Origin: Actinomycetes bacterium
Lineage (GTDB): Bacteria > Actinomycetota > Actinomycetes > Actinomycetales > Cellulomonadaceae
Reading direction: 5' to 3'
Assembly: GCA_023462275.1 (NCBI GenBank)
Contig: JAEWYD010000289.1
Coordinates: 1-15,105 of the forward strand
DNA: 15,105 bases
The translations under genes and the position numbers were made by a program. Numbering within the stretch: the stretch's first letter is position 1; each line of letters opens with the position of its first letter. Under the pieces are notes generated by a model that ran no database searches, was not told where the DNA came from, and saw nothing but the letters and a program-made list of their open reading frames with translations. Below are positions 1-6,105 of the stretch, piece by piece.

Positions 1-714
1 GTGCTGCTCGGCGTCGTCGTGGCCGTCCCGCTGGCGCTGACCCGGGTGTACCGGCCCGCGCCCGTGGCCGCGCTGGCTGTGGTCGCGGCGGTCGCGGTGT
101 GCCTGGGGGCCCGGGTCCGTCCCCTGCGCCTGGCGCGCGCGCTCCTGCCGTTCGTGGGGTTCGCGGTCGGCGTCGTGCTGGTCAACGCGGTGACGCGGGA
201 CGGCGCGGTCGTCGCCCGGCTCGGCGGCCTGGCGGTGACGGACGTGGGGCTCCGCATCGGCGCTGCCGTCGCGGCGCGCACGATGCTCACGGGCGTGTGT
301 GCGGTCGGGTTCCTGGCCGCCGTCGAGCCGGCGCGCCTGCTGGCGTCGCTGCACGCCGTGGCCCGGCTGCCCGTGCGCGTGACCTACGCGCTGCTCGCCG
401 CGCACCGGTTGCTGGACGACCTGCCGGACGAGTGGCTAGCGATCCGCCGGGCCCACGCCGTGCGGGGCGAGGTCGTCGCGGGACGCCGGCGGCTGTCGCG
501 GTCGCCGCGGGCCCTGAGCCGTGCCGCCTTCGCGCTCCTCGTCACGAGCGTGCGGCGGTCGGGGCAGATTGCGCTCTCCCTCGAGAGCCGGGGGCTCGGC
601 GCGCTGCCGCAGGCCCGGCGGACCACCTGGGCGCAGCCGCGGCTGTCGTGGCGGGATGCCGTCGTCGTCGGAGGTGCGGCGGGCGCGGTTGCGCTCGCGC
701 TGGCGGTCGGCTGA
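1..714 (+). CDS. ecfT: Energy-coupling factor (ECF) transporter transmembrane protein EcfT/CbiQ family, 5' partial
   Basis: Membrane scaffold of an ECF vitamin/metal importer, which couples the two cytoplasmic ATPases to a substrate-binding S component. The visible 237 residues are mostly hydrophobic (helices at about 2-15, 22-36, 47-64, 85-107 and 218-236). A polar cytoplasmic coupling region at about 135-200 carries the two short Arg-containing motifs typical of EcfT: AHAVRG at 151-156 and SLESRGLG at 193-200. The first base of the window happens to be a GTG, but EcfT proteins normally start a little earlier with a short polar segment (an NP-type motif), so the real start is probably upstream. 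The substrate cannot be told; the S component and ATPases would be expected upstream. A GC hairpin follows the stop directly, and the next gene converges on it. Family confident, partial status inferred. Confidence 0.85.
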   Translation: MLLGVVVAVPLALTRVYRPAPVAALAVVAAVAVCLGARVRPLRLARALLPFVGFAVGVVLVNAVTRDGAVVARLGGLAVTDVGLRIGAAVAARTMLTGVCAVGFLAAVEPARLLASLHAVARLPVRVTYALLAAHRLLDDLPDEWLAIRRAHAVRGEVVAGRRRLSRSPRALSRAAFALLVTSVRRSGQIALSLESRGLGALPQARRTTWAQPRLSWRDAVVVGGAAGAVALALAVG

Positions 715-741
715 CGCCGGCCCGTGCTGTCGTGGCCGGCG
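715..741 (+). terminator. GC-rich hairpin after ecfT
   Basis: A perfect 8-bp inverted repeat (CGCCGGCC at 715-722, GGCCGGCG at 734-741, 11-nt loop) starts on the base after the ecfT stop. A second copy of the right arm lies at 743-750. There is no T-run. It sits between two convergent genes, so it could end transcription from the left. Intrinsic terminators without a U-tract are common in high-GC actinobacteria but weakly predictable. Confidence 0.4.
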
Positions 742-765
742 TGGCCGGCGGCGAGACCGCCCCGG

Positions 766-1449
766 TCAGCCCGCCGAGTAGATCGCGATGCTGGCCGCGA
801 TGTAGTGGCACACGTACCCGACCACCGTCAGGCTGTGGAAGATCTCGTGGAAGCCGAACCAGCGCGGGCTCGGATTGGGCCACTTCGTGCCGTAGACCAC
901 CGCCCCGAGGGTGTACGCGATGCCGCCCGCGATGACGAGCCACAGCACGGCGGGGCCACCGGCGCGCGCGAAGTCCGGCAGGAACCAGACGGCGACCCAG
1001 CCGAGGGCGACGTAGATCGGGGTGTAGACCCAGCGCGGCGCGCCGAGCCAGAACACCCGGGCCAGCAGCCCGGCGACGGCGCCCGACCAGACGATGACGA
1101 GCAGGTTCCGGTTGGTCGGCCAGTCCAGCAGCATGACCGACAGCGGCGTGTAGGTGCCCGCGATGATGAGGAAGATGTTCGTGTGGTCCATCCGCCGCAG
1201 GACCCCGGCGACCCGCGGCGACCAGCGGCCGCGGTGGTACACGGCGCTGGTGCCGAACAGCATGATCGCGGACAACGCGAAGACGACGGCCGAGACGCGG
1301 CCCGGCGTCGTCGGCGCCAGGGCCACGAGCACGACGCCGGCGGCCAGGGACAACGGAGCCATGCCCGCGTGGATCCACCCACGCAGCTTCGGCTTCACCG
1401 CGTCCGCGTACTCCGAGGTCCGCTCCCGCAGCCCTGCACCGTTCGTCAT
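766..1449 (-). CDS. Hemolysin III / PAQR family membrane protein
   Basis: Seven-helix integral membrane protein of the HlyIII/PAQR superfamily (227 aa, usual length). The family's conserved residues are visible: Ser68 and His72 in SAVYHRG, Asp88-His89 in RMDHTNIFLIIAGTYTP, and His201 and His205 in FGFHEIFHS near the last helix. In PAQR proteins these build a zinc-binding hydrolase-like centre. Despite the name, most bacterial members are not shown to be haemolysins; links to lipid or membrane homeostasis come from eukaryotic relatives. The ATG at 1449 is supported by AGGGAG at 1455-1460. A palindrome lies 31-48 bases further upstream and probably regulates the gene. It diverges from the prenyltransferase gene, as the homologous pair does in M. 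tuberculosis. Family confident, role unknown. Confidence 0.9.
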   Translation of the reverse strand: MTNGAGLRERTSEYADAVKPKLRGWIHAGMAPLSLAAGVVLVALAPTTPGRVSAVVFALSAIMLFGTSAVYHRGRWSPRVAGVLRRMDHTNIFLIIAGTYTPLSVMLLDWPTNRNLLVIVWSGAVAGLLARVFWLGAPRWVYTPIYVALGWVAVWFLPDFARAGGPAVLWLVIAGGIAYTLGAVVYGTKWPNPSPRWFGFHEIFHSLTVVGYVCHYIAASIAIYSAG

Positions 1450-1480
1450 CGGGGCTCCCTGAGTCGTCCGAGTCGGCGCT

Positions 1481-1498
1481 ACCTACGCAACCGTAGGT
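1481..1498. promoter_or_regulatory. 18-bp palindrome upstream of hlyIII gene, probable operator
   Basis: Perfect inverted repeat ACCTACG-CAAC-CGTAGGT (7-bp arms, 4-bp spacer), centred about 40 bp upstream of the hlyIII ATG in the divergent region. The length and symmetry fit a dimeric repressor such as a TetR-family protein, and it is unusually A/T-containing for this DNA. A TTGCGT hexamer on the minus strand overlaps it and could be a -35 box, although no good -10 follows. I recall similar CCTACG/CGTAGG palindromes near actinobacterial lipid genes, but cannot name the regulator. Confidence 0.5.
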
Positions 1499-1720
1499 TA
1501 CTCAGGGTACCGGCCGTGACGGCACCGCCGGCACCGTCCCGGCAGGCGGACGCGGCGGCCGTCGACGGGTTCGGTGAAGGTTGCCGTCCGCGCGGGCGCC
1601 GCCGGGTGCCGCGCAGCGGCCTCGCTGTACCGTGACCTGTCGGACGGACCCCGGTCCTCCGGACCGCCGCACGACCACGAGCACGCACAACCACCACGCA
1701 CCAGCACCGCGAGGACCTGC

Positions 1721-2482
1721 ATGCGCCTGCCGCACCCGCTGTACGGGCTGTACGAGCGCCGTCTGGCCGCGTCCCTCCCGCCGGAGGTGATCCCCCGGCA
1801 CATCGGCGTGATCCTCGACGGCAACCGGCGCTGGGCGCGCACCGTGGGGCTCGACCACTCGACCGGGCACCGCCGCGGCGCGGACCACATCGAGGACCTG
1901 CTGCGCTGGTCGGAGGAGGTGGGCGTCGAGGTCGTCACGCTCTGGATGCTCTCGACGGACAACCTGGCGCGGCCCGCCGACGAGCTCGCCGAGCTCCTGG
2001 GCATCATCACCGACGCCGTCGGCGACCTCGCGGCCACGGGACGCTGGCGCCTGCAGATCGTGGGGGCGCTCGACCTGCTGCCCGACGCCGCGGCGTCCGC
2101 CCTGCGCGCGGCCGAGGCCCGGACCGCCGACGTCACCGGGCTGCACGTCAACGTCGCGGTGGGCTACGGCGGGCGGCGCGAGATCGCCGACGCCGTGCGC
2201 GCCATGCTGCGCGAGCACGCCGGGAACGGGACCTCCCTGGAGGAGCTGGCGGACTCCTTCAGCGTCGAGCACATCGCCGGGCACCTGTACACGAAGGGTC
2301 AGCCGGACCCGGACCTCGTCATCCGCACGTCCGGCGAGCAGCGGCTCGGCGGGTTCCTGCTCTGGCAGAGCGTGCACACCGAGTTCTACTTCTGCGAGGC
2401 GTACTGGCCCGACTTCCGCAAGGTCGACTTCCTGCGTGCGCTGCGCTCCTACGCGGCGCGCGAGCGACGGCTGGGTCGCTGA
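1721..2482 (+). CDS. uppS: Isoprenyl transferase (cis-prenyltransferase), short-chain Z-FPP synthase type
   Basis: Condenses isopentenyl diphosphate with an allylic diphosphate to give a cis-prenyl diphosphate, feeding the polyprenyl-phosphate carriers of cell-wall synthesis. The 253-aa protein has the UPP synthase signatures: HIGVILDGNRRWAR at 27-40 with catalytic Asp33, LSTDNLARP at 77-85, and the diphosphate-binding RTSGEQRLGGFLLWQ at 202-216 followed by EFYF and WPDF. The LSTDN and RLGGFLLWQ variants and the hlyIII/phoH2 neighbourhood match the Rv1086 group, which makes short Z,E-farnesyl diphosphate, better than the long-chain enzyme. Product length is therefore inferred. The frame is open upstream to 1574, but ATG 1721 is chosen because GAGGACC (1711-1717) precedes it and homologues start with a similar short LPHPLYGLYERR-type segment. 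The upstream extension has low-complexity composition. Confidence 0.92.
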   Translation: MRLPHPLYGLYERRLAASLPPEVIPRHIGVILDGNRRWARTVGLDHSTGHRRGADHIEDLLRWSEEVGVEVVTLWMLSTDNLARPADELAELLGIITDAVGDLAATGRWRLQIVGALDLLPDAAASALRAAEARTADVTGLHVNVAVGYGGRREIADAVRAMLREHAGNGTSLEELADSFSVEHIAGHLYTKGQPDPDLVIRTSGEQRLGGFLLWQSVHTEFYFCEAYWPDFRKVDFLRALRSYAARERRLGR

Positions 2483-2487
2483 GGAGC

Positions 2488-2504
2488 CGCGGCGCCGGGC
2501 CGCG
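2488..2504 (+). terminator. Weak hairpin after uppS
   Basis: CGCGGC (2488-2493) pairs with GCCGCG (2499-2504) around a 5-nt loop, starting 5 bases after the uppS stop. There is no T-tract. It may be a weak terminator or simply part of the phoH2 leader. Confidence 0.25.
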
Positions 2505-2598
2505 CGCGACGCGCAGGTGACGTCTGCGTGAACTCCCCCGACGCCGGGCGTGTCGCGCACGCGCCGTGTCGGACGTCGGTCGTAGCGTCCGCAGTGAC

Positions 2599-2732
2599 GG
2601 ACGGCACTCGCCGTCCCTCGGGAGGTCAGCCCATGGAGCATCCGCTCCGGGAGGAGGGCCGGACCCCGGCCCTCGGGCCGGCCGCCCGGGCCCACCACCC
2701 GCCGCCGCGTCAGCCACACGCGGCCGCCTGAG
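2599..2732 (+). promoter_or_regulatory. Structured leader of phoH2 with competing hairpins
   Basis: Several near-perfect hairpins are packed before phoH2. GGACGGC/GCCGTCC (2599-2605/2610-2616, loop ACTC) ends 4 bases before the GGAGG that serves the upstream ORF. GGAGC/GCTCC (2635-2639/2644-2648) lies on its first codons. A 9-bp stem GAGGGCCGG/CCGGCCCTC (2654-2662/2666-2674) competes with CCGGCC/GGCCGG (2666-2671/2676-2681) and with GGGCC/GGCCC (2675-2679/2689-2693). Mutually exclusive stems overlapping a small ORF suggest attenuation or translational control of phoH2. In GC-rich DNA short stems arise by chance, so covariation in relatives is needed. Confidence 0.4.
2633..2731 (+). CDS. Small upstream ORF / possible leader peptide or PhoAT-like protein before phoH2
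   Basis: A 32-codon ORF with a strong GGAGG at 2621-2625 (7-base spacing) and an ATG start, ending 18 bases before the phoH2 GTG. The peptide begins MEHPLREEGRTP, is rich in Pro, Ala, His and Arg, and has a Pro-Pro-Pro run at residues 23-25 close to its end, a known context for ribosome slowing. The same frame is open back to a GTG at 2528 (67 codons), which has its own AGGTGA at 2515-2520, so a longer form is possible. In mycobacteria phoH2 is preceded by a small gene, phoAT, proposed as its antitoxin. This ORF has the same position but no similarity I can demonstrate. Either a regulatory uORF or a small protein; not proven coding. Confidence 0.4.
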   Translation: MEHPLREEGRTPALGPAARAHHPPPRQPHAAA

Positions 2733-2749
2733 CGGACCAGGGAGCTCTC

Positions 2750-4060
2750 GTGACCCGGACCTACGTGCTCGACACCTCCGTCCTGCTGTCCGACCCGCGC
2801 GCGATGCTCCGCTTCGCCGAGCACGACGTCGTCCTGCCGGTGGTGGTCATCACCGAGCTCGAGGCGAAACGGCACCACTCCGAGCTCGGCTTCTTCGCCC
2901 GCAGCGCGCTGCGGCTCCTGGACGACCTGCGGATCGAGCACGGAAGGCTCGACGCGCCCGTGCCCGTGGGCGAGGCGGGTGGGTCGCTGCGGGTCGAGCT
3001 CAACCACGTGGACCCCTCCGTGCTGCCGAGCGGGTTCCGGCTCGGTGACGACGACTCGCGGATCCTCGCCGTCGCGCGGAACCTCGCGGACGAGGGGCGG
3101 GACGTCACGCTCGTCTCGAAGGACCTGCCGCTGCGCATCAAGGCCTCCGCGTGCGGCCTGGCCGCGGAGGAGTACCGCGCCGAGCTCGCGGTCGACTCCG
3201 GGTGGACCGGGATGACCGAGCTGCACCTCGGCGAGGCGCAGATGGCGGCACTGTGGCAGGACGAGACCCTCGAGCTCGCCGACGTGGACCTCACGGGCCA
3301 GGACACCGGACCGCTGCTCTGCCACACGGGCGTCGTCGTGCACTCGGCTCGCGGCTCCGCGCTGGGGCGCGTGACCGCGGACAAGCGGCTGCGGCTCGTG
3401 CGCGGGGACCAGGAGGTCTTCGGTGTGCACGGGCGCAGCGCGGAGCAGCGCATCGCCATCGACCTGCTGCTGGACGAGGAGGTCGGCATCCTCTCGCTCG
3501 GCGGCCGCGCGGGGACGGGCAAGTCGGCCCTCGCCCTGTGCGCCGGGCTCGAGGCGGTCATGGAGCGCCGCCAGCACAAGAAGGTGATGGTCTTCCGGCC
3601 GCTCTACGCGGTCGGCGGCCAGGAGCTCGGCTACCTGCCGGGCTCGGAGGCCGAGAAGATGAACCCCTGGGCGGAGGCGGTGTTCGACACGCTGGGCGCG
3701 CTCGTCTCGCCGAACGTGGTCGACGAGGTCGTGGACCGCGAGCTCCTGGAGGTCCTGCCACTCACGCACATCCGCGGCCGGTCGTTGCACGACGCGTTCG
3801 TCATCGTCGACGAGGCGCAGTCGCTGGAGCGGAACGTGCTGCTCACGGTGCTCTCGCGGATCGGCCAGAACTCCCGCGTGGTCCTCACGCACGACGTCGC
3901 GCAGCGCGACAACCTGCGGGTCGGTCGCCACGACGGCGTCGCCGCGGTCATCGAGGCGCTCAAGGGGCACCCGCTGTTCGCGCACGTGACGCTGACCCGC
4001 TCGGAGCGCTCGCCGATCGCGGCGCTGGTCACCGAGATGCTGGAGGGCCTGGACGTGTAG
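2750..4060 (+). CDS. phoH2: PIN domain - PhoH ATPase fusion protein (PhoH2 family)
   Basis: Two-domain cytoplasmic protein of 436 aa, the normal PhoH2 length. The N-terminal PIN nuclease domain (about 1-145) shows its acidic metal-binding residues: Asp8 in VLDTSVLL, Glu36 in VITELEAK, the Asp run 100-102 in LGDDDSRILAVA, and Asp125 in LVSKDLPLR. A linker at about 150-225 leads to the PhoH P-loop domain with Walker A GRAGTGKS (252-259) and Walker B VIVDEAQ (351-357). Mycobacterial PhoH2 has ATP-dependent RNA helicase and RNase activity and has been proposed as a toxin. The GTG start follows AGGGAG (2739-2744) by 5 bases. The gene lies downstream of uppS behind a structured leader with a small ORF, and its 3' end is 27 bp from the convergent tetR. 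All catalytic motifs are intact. Confidence 0.95.
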   Translation: MTRTYVLDTSVLLSDPRAMLRFAEHDVVLPVVVITELEAKRHHSELGFFARSALRLLDDLRIEHGRLDAPVPVGEAGGSLRVELNHVDPSVLPSGFRLGDDDSRILAVARNLADEGRDVTLVSKDLPLRIKASACGLAAEEYRAELAVDSGWTGMTELHLGEAQMAALWQDETLELADVDLTGQDTGPLLCHTGVVVHSARGSALGRVTADKRLRLVRGDQEVFGVHGRSAEQRIAIDLLLDEEVGILSLGGRAGTGKSALALCAGLEAVMERRQHKKVMVFRPLYAVGGQELGYLPGSEAEKMNPWAEAVFDTLGALVSPNVVDEVVDRELLEVLPLTHIRGRSLHDAFVIVDEAQSLERNVLLTVLSRIGQNSRVVLTHDVAQRDNLRVGRHDGVAAVIEALKGHPLFAHVTLTRSERSPIAALVTEMLEGLDV

Positions 4061-4087
4061 CGCGCGAGGGCTCGTCGGCCACCGCTG

Positions 4088-4693
4088 TCAGCCCGCGGGG
4101 CCGGCCAGGAGCGCGGCGGCCCCGCGCGCGTACGCGGCCGGGTCGACGGGGCCGATCACGGCGCGCTGCACGATGAAGCCCAGCATGAGGGCGAGCAGGG
4201 CGGGCGCGGCCTCGTCGGGGTCGACGGAAGGGGACACCAGGCCGGCGGCCTGCCACCGCCGCACGAGCGTGGCGGCGTCGGCGCGGAAGGTCGCGTAGGC
4301 GCCGCGCACCGCGTCGCGCAGGCGGTCGTTGCGCACGGTCTCGCCCCACCCGTGGACGATGATCCGCGCGATGTCCAGGTCCCCCAGCGTCGTGATCTCC
4401 ACGACGCGCTCGACGAGCCGCGCGACGACGTCGGCCGGTGCGGGGACGGGCTCGGCGACCGCGAGGGCGGCGATGGTCGTCTGGACGTCGTCGAGGCGGT
4501 GCGACCCGACCTCGACGATGAGGTCGTCCTTGCCGCGGAAGTACGTGTAGACGGCGCCGGCGGAGAGCCCCGACTCGCGCACGATGTCGTCCATCGTCGT
4601 CGGGTGGAAGCCCTTGCGCTGGAAGCAGCGGAGCGCGGCGTCGACGATCTGGGCGCGTCGGGCCTCCTTGTGTGCCTCGCTCACCCGGGGCAT
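4088..4693 (-). CDS. TetR/AcrR family transcriptional repressor
   Basis: 201 aa, typical for the family. The N-terminal three-helix DNA-binding domain is clear: AQIVDAALRCFQRKGFHPTT (14-33), then the helix-turn-helix MDDIVRESGLSAGAVYTYFRGKD (34-56; TYF is the usual end of the recognition helix). The helical C-terminal half (about 60-200) is the variable ligand and dimer domain, so the inducer cannot be read. The ATG at 4693 has a strong AAGGAGG at 4699-4705. It is divergent from a membrane protein gene, and the spacer has two similar palindromes. The usual reading is repression of that gene and possibly autoregulation, with relief by a small molecule exported by, or toxic without, the partner. 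Confidence 0.93.
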   Translation of the reverse strand: MPRVSEAHKEARRAQIVDAALRCFQRKGFHPTTMDDIVRESGLSAGAVYTYFRGKDDLIVEVGSHRLDDVQTTIAALAVAEPVPAPADVVARLVERVVEITTLGDLDIARIIVHGWGETVRNDRLRDAVRGAYATFRADAATLVRRWQAAGLVSPSVDPDEAAPALLALMLGFIVQRAVIGPVDPAAYARGAAALLAGPAG

Positions 4694-4771
4694 GGGCGCC
4701 TCCTTGCTGCTGGGCCGGCGGGAGCCGGCGACACGGTCGTCCGCGGGCCGGTGCTGGGGTCGAGCCTAGGC

Positions 4772-4783
4772 GAACGGTCGTTC
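4772..4783. promoter_or_regulatory. TetR-type operator 1 (GAACG-GT-CGTTC)
   Basis: Perfect 5-bp arms around a 2-bp centre, ending on the base before a TTGACA -35 hexamer. Its sequence matches operator 2 in both arms apart from one base. A bound TetR here would cover the -35 box of the rightward promoter and the likely start region for the leftward tetR promoter. Confidence 0.6.
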
Positions 4784-4812
4784 TTGACAGGACCGCGGTT
4801 CGGGTTGAGAGT
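4784..4812 (+). promoter_or_regulatory. Sigma70-type promoter for the ABC-2-like membrane protein gene
   Basis: A consensus TTGACA at 4784-4789 is followed after 17 bases by GAGAGT (4807-4812), a weak -10 that keeps the A at position 2 and the T at position 6. Transcription would start near 4819, just before operator 2. The region is visibly richer in A/T than its surroundings. The -35 call is good, the -10 uncertain. Confidence 0.5.
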
Positions 4813-4823
4813 AGCACCAAAGA

Positions 4824-4835
4824 GAACGCTCGTTT
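4824..4835. promoter_or_regulatory. TetR-type operator 2 (GAACG-CT-CGTTT)
   Basis: Second copy of the palindrome, with one arm base changed (final C to T). It is 52 bp centre to centre from operator 1 (about five helical turns) and lies at the predicted start of the transcript. A T-run (4833-4839) and a strong AGGAGG (4840-4845) follow directly, so binding here would block initiation of the downstream gene. Confidence 0.55.
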
Positions 4836-4850
4836 TTTTAGGAGGATCTC

Positions 4851-5933
4851 ATGGTGCACACCCAGAGCGGGACCGGCGAGCCCGCGCTCGCGGTCGACGG
4901 CCCGACGGCGCCGGCATGGCTCTCCGACCCGATCCCGGCGGCGTCGTCCGCCCCGACCCCATGGCGGCACGTCGCCGGCGCGACCGCCGCGCTGGTCCTG
5001 CTGCTCGCCACCATGCTGACGGCGTTCGTGTGGCCGGCCGTCAACGGCGGTCCGCGGGACGTCCCCCTCGGCGTCGCGGCCCCGGCCGACGCCGCCGCGG
5101 GCATCGAGGCAGCCCTCGCCGCCGCGGAGCCTGGGGCGTTCGAGGTCACGCGGTACGCCGACGGCGACGCCGCCCGCGAGGCCGTGGCGCACCGGGAGGT
5201 CGACGGGGCCGTCGTCATCGGCCCGGACGGCGCCACGATGCTGACCGCACCCGCGGGCAGCGCTGCCGTGGCGACGGCGCTCGGGCAGGTCGCCGATGCC
5301 CTCGGAGCCCGGCAGGCCGAGGCCCAGGGCCTCGACGTGCCGCGGCTCGTCCAGGTGGAGCCGGTCGTCCCGCTGCCGGCCGACGACCCGCGCGGCGCCG
5401 GGCTCACCTCCGCGGCGCTCCCGCTCGTGCTGGCGTCCGTGGCGGCAGGCGTCGTGGCGGCGCTCGCCGTGCGGGGCATGGGCCGGCGGCTCGTCCTCGT
5501 CGGGTCGGTCGCCGCGGTGGGCGGGCTCGTCGCCGCGGGGCTCGCCGGCCCGTGGCTCGGCGTGCTGACCGGGGGGCTCTGGGGCCAGGCCGGCGTCCTC
5601 GCGCTCGGCGTCGCAGCCATCGCCCTGGCCGTCGTCGGGGGGCACGCGCTGCTCGGCCGGCCGGGCCTCGCCCTGGCCGTCGCCGTCATGATGCTGCTCG
5701 GCAACCCGCTGTCCGCCGCCGCCTCTGCGCCGGAGCTGCTGCCGGCGGGGTGGGCGGAGCTCGGGCAGGCCCTGCCCCCGGGCGCCGTCGTCAACGCGCT
5801 GCGCTCGGTCGCCTACTTCGACGGCTGGGGCGCGTCGGCACCGGTGCTGGTCCTGGCCGGCTGGGTCGCCGCGGGCCTGCTCCTCGTCGGTCTCGCGCAG
5901 GGCTGGCGCCGGCTGACGGCCCCGGGTGCCTGA
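4851..5933 (+). CDS. ABC-2-like six-helix membrane protein with extracytoplasmic domain (YhgE/DUF3533-like exporter subunit)
   Basis: 360-aa integral membrane protein. A polar N-tail (1-40) is followed by one helix (about 42-64), an extracytoplasmic domain (about 65-185, with phrases such as DVPLGV, REVDGAVVIGPDG and VVPLPADDPRGAGL), and five more helices (about 187-207, 213-233, 246-266, 271-290, 330-349). One helix, a large outer domain and a five-helix block is the layout of ABC-2 type permeases and YhgE/Pip-like proteins. The loop LGNPLSAAASAPELLP (283-298) is typical of actinobacterial members as I remember them. No ATPase gene is adjacent, so it either uses one encoded elsewhere or works alone. 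Start: ATG after AGGAGG (4840-4845). Control by the divergent TetR is strongly suggested by two operators. Export of a drug, lipid or other hydrophobic compound is inferred; the substrate is unknown. Confidence 0.75.
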   Translation: MVHTQSGTGEPALAVDGPTAPAWLSDPIPAASSAPTPWRHVAGATAALVLLLATMLTAFVWPAVNGGPRDVPLGVAAPADAAAGIEAALAAAEPGAFEVTRYADGDAAREAVAHREVDGAVVIGPDGATMLTAPAGSAAVATALGQVADALGARQAEAQGLDVPRLVQVEPVVPLPADDPRGAGLTSAALPLVLASVAAGVVAALAVRGMGRRLVLVGSVAAVGGLVAAGLAGPWLGVLTGGLWGQAGVLALGVAAIALAVVGGHALLGRPGLALAVAVMMLLGNPLSAAASAPELLPAGWAELGQALPPGAVVNALRSVAYFDGWGASAPVLVLAGWVAAGLLLVGLAQGWRRLTAPGA

Positions 5934-5943
5934 GTGCGGCGGA

Positions 5944-5986
5944 GCCACCCGGGTCCCTCCCCGGTCGGGGAATTCACCCGGGTGGC
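5944..5986 (+). terminator. Large nested hairpin between the membrane protein gene and the chemoreceptor gene
   Basis: Perfect 11-bp outer stem (GCCACCCGGGT at 5944-5954 with ACCCGGGTGGC at 5976-5986) enclosing a 4-bp inner stem (CCCC 5959-5962, GGGG 5967-5970, loop GGTC). It begins 10 bases after the stop codon, which fits a strong terminator without a U-tract. The right arm may also belong to the promoter of the next gene, so a dual or operator role is possible. Confidence 0.5.
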
Positions 5987-5996
5987 CCAGCGGCGT

Positions 5997-6004
5997 ACCG
6001 ATCA
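5997..6004 (+). promoter_or_regulatory. Possible motility sigma factor (sigma28/FliA-type) -10 element
   Basis: ACCGATCA resembles the FliA-type -10 GCCGATAA (5-6 of 8 bases), 102-109 bases before the chemoreceptor ATG. A TCACC at 5974-5978 might serve as -35, but the spacing is about four bases longer than the standard. This is a weak, context-driven call. Confidence 0.25.
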
Positions 6005-6105
6005 TGGGAGCGCGCTCGCCGACGATCGAGGGGGCATCGGGGCAGCTCCCCGTCCGCGCCGCCCCCCGGGCGCGGGCGGCCTGCCCGTGACACCCGGAGA
6101 ACACC

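Noticed and set aside
1574..1720. 49-residue N-terminal extension of the prenyltransferase
   Set aside because: A good ribosome site precedes the internal ATG at 1721 and family length fits that start.
2566..3048. 160-codon plus-strand frame overlapping the phoH2 start
   Set aside because: It runs far into phoH2 in another frame, has Arg/Pro/Ala shadow composition and no ribosome site of note.
1502..3985. 827-codon minus-strand open frame across uppS and phoH2
   Set aside because: It is antisense to two genes with clear family motifs, has Arg/Val/Gly/Asp-rich composition without domains, and is the usual long shadow frame of high-GC coding DNA.
6039..6051. GGGG/CCCC hairpin in the chemoreceptor leader as a possible riboswitch
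   Set aside because: Only four base pairs, and no conserved core of c-di-GMP or other known riboswitch classes is visible.
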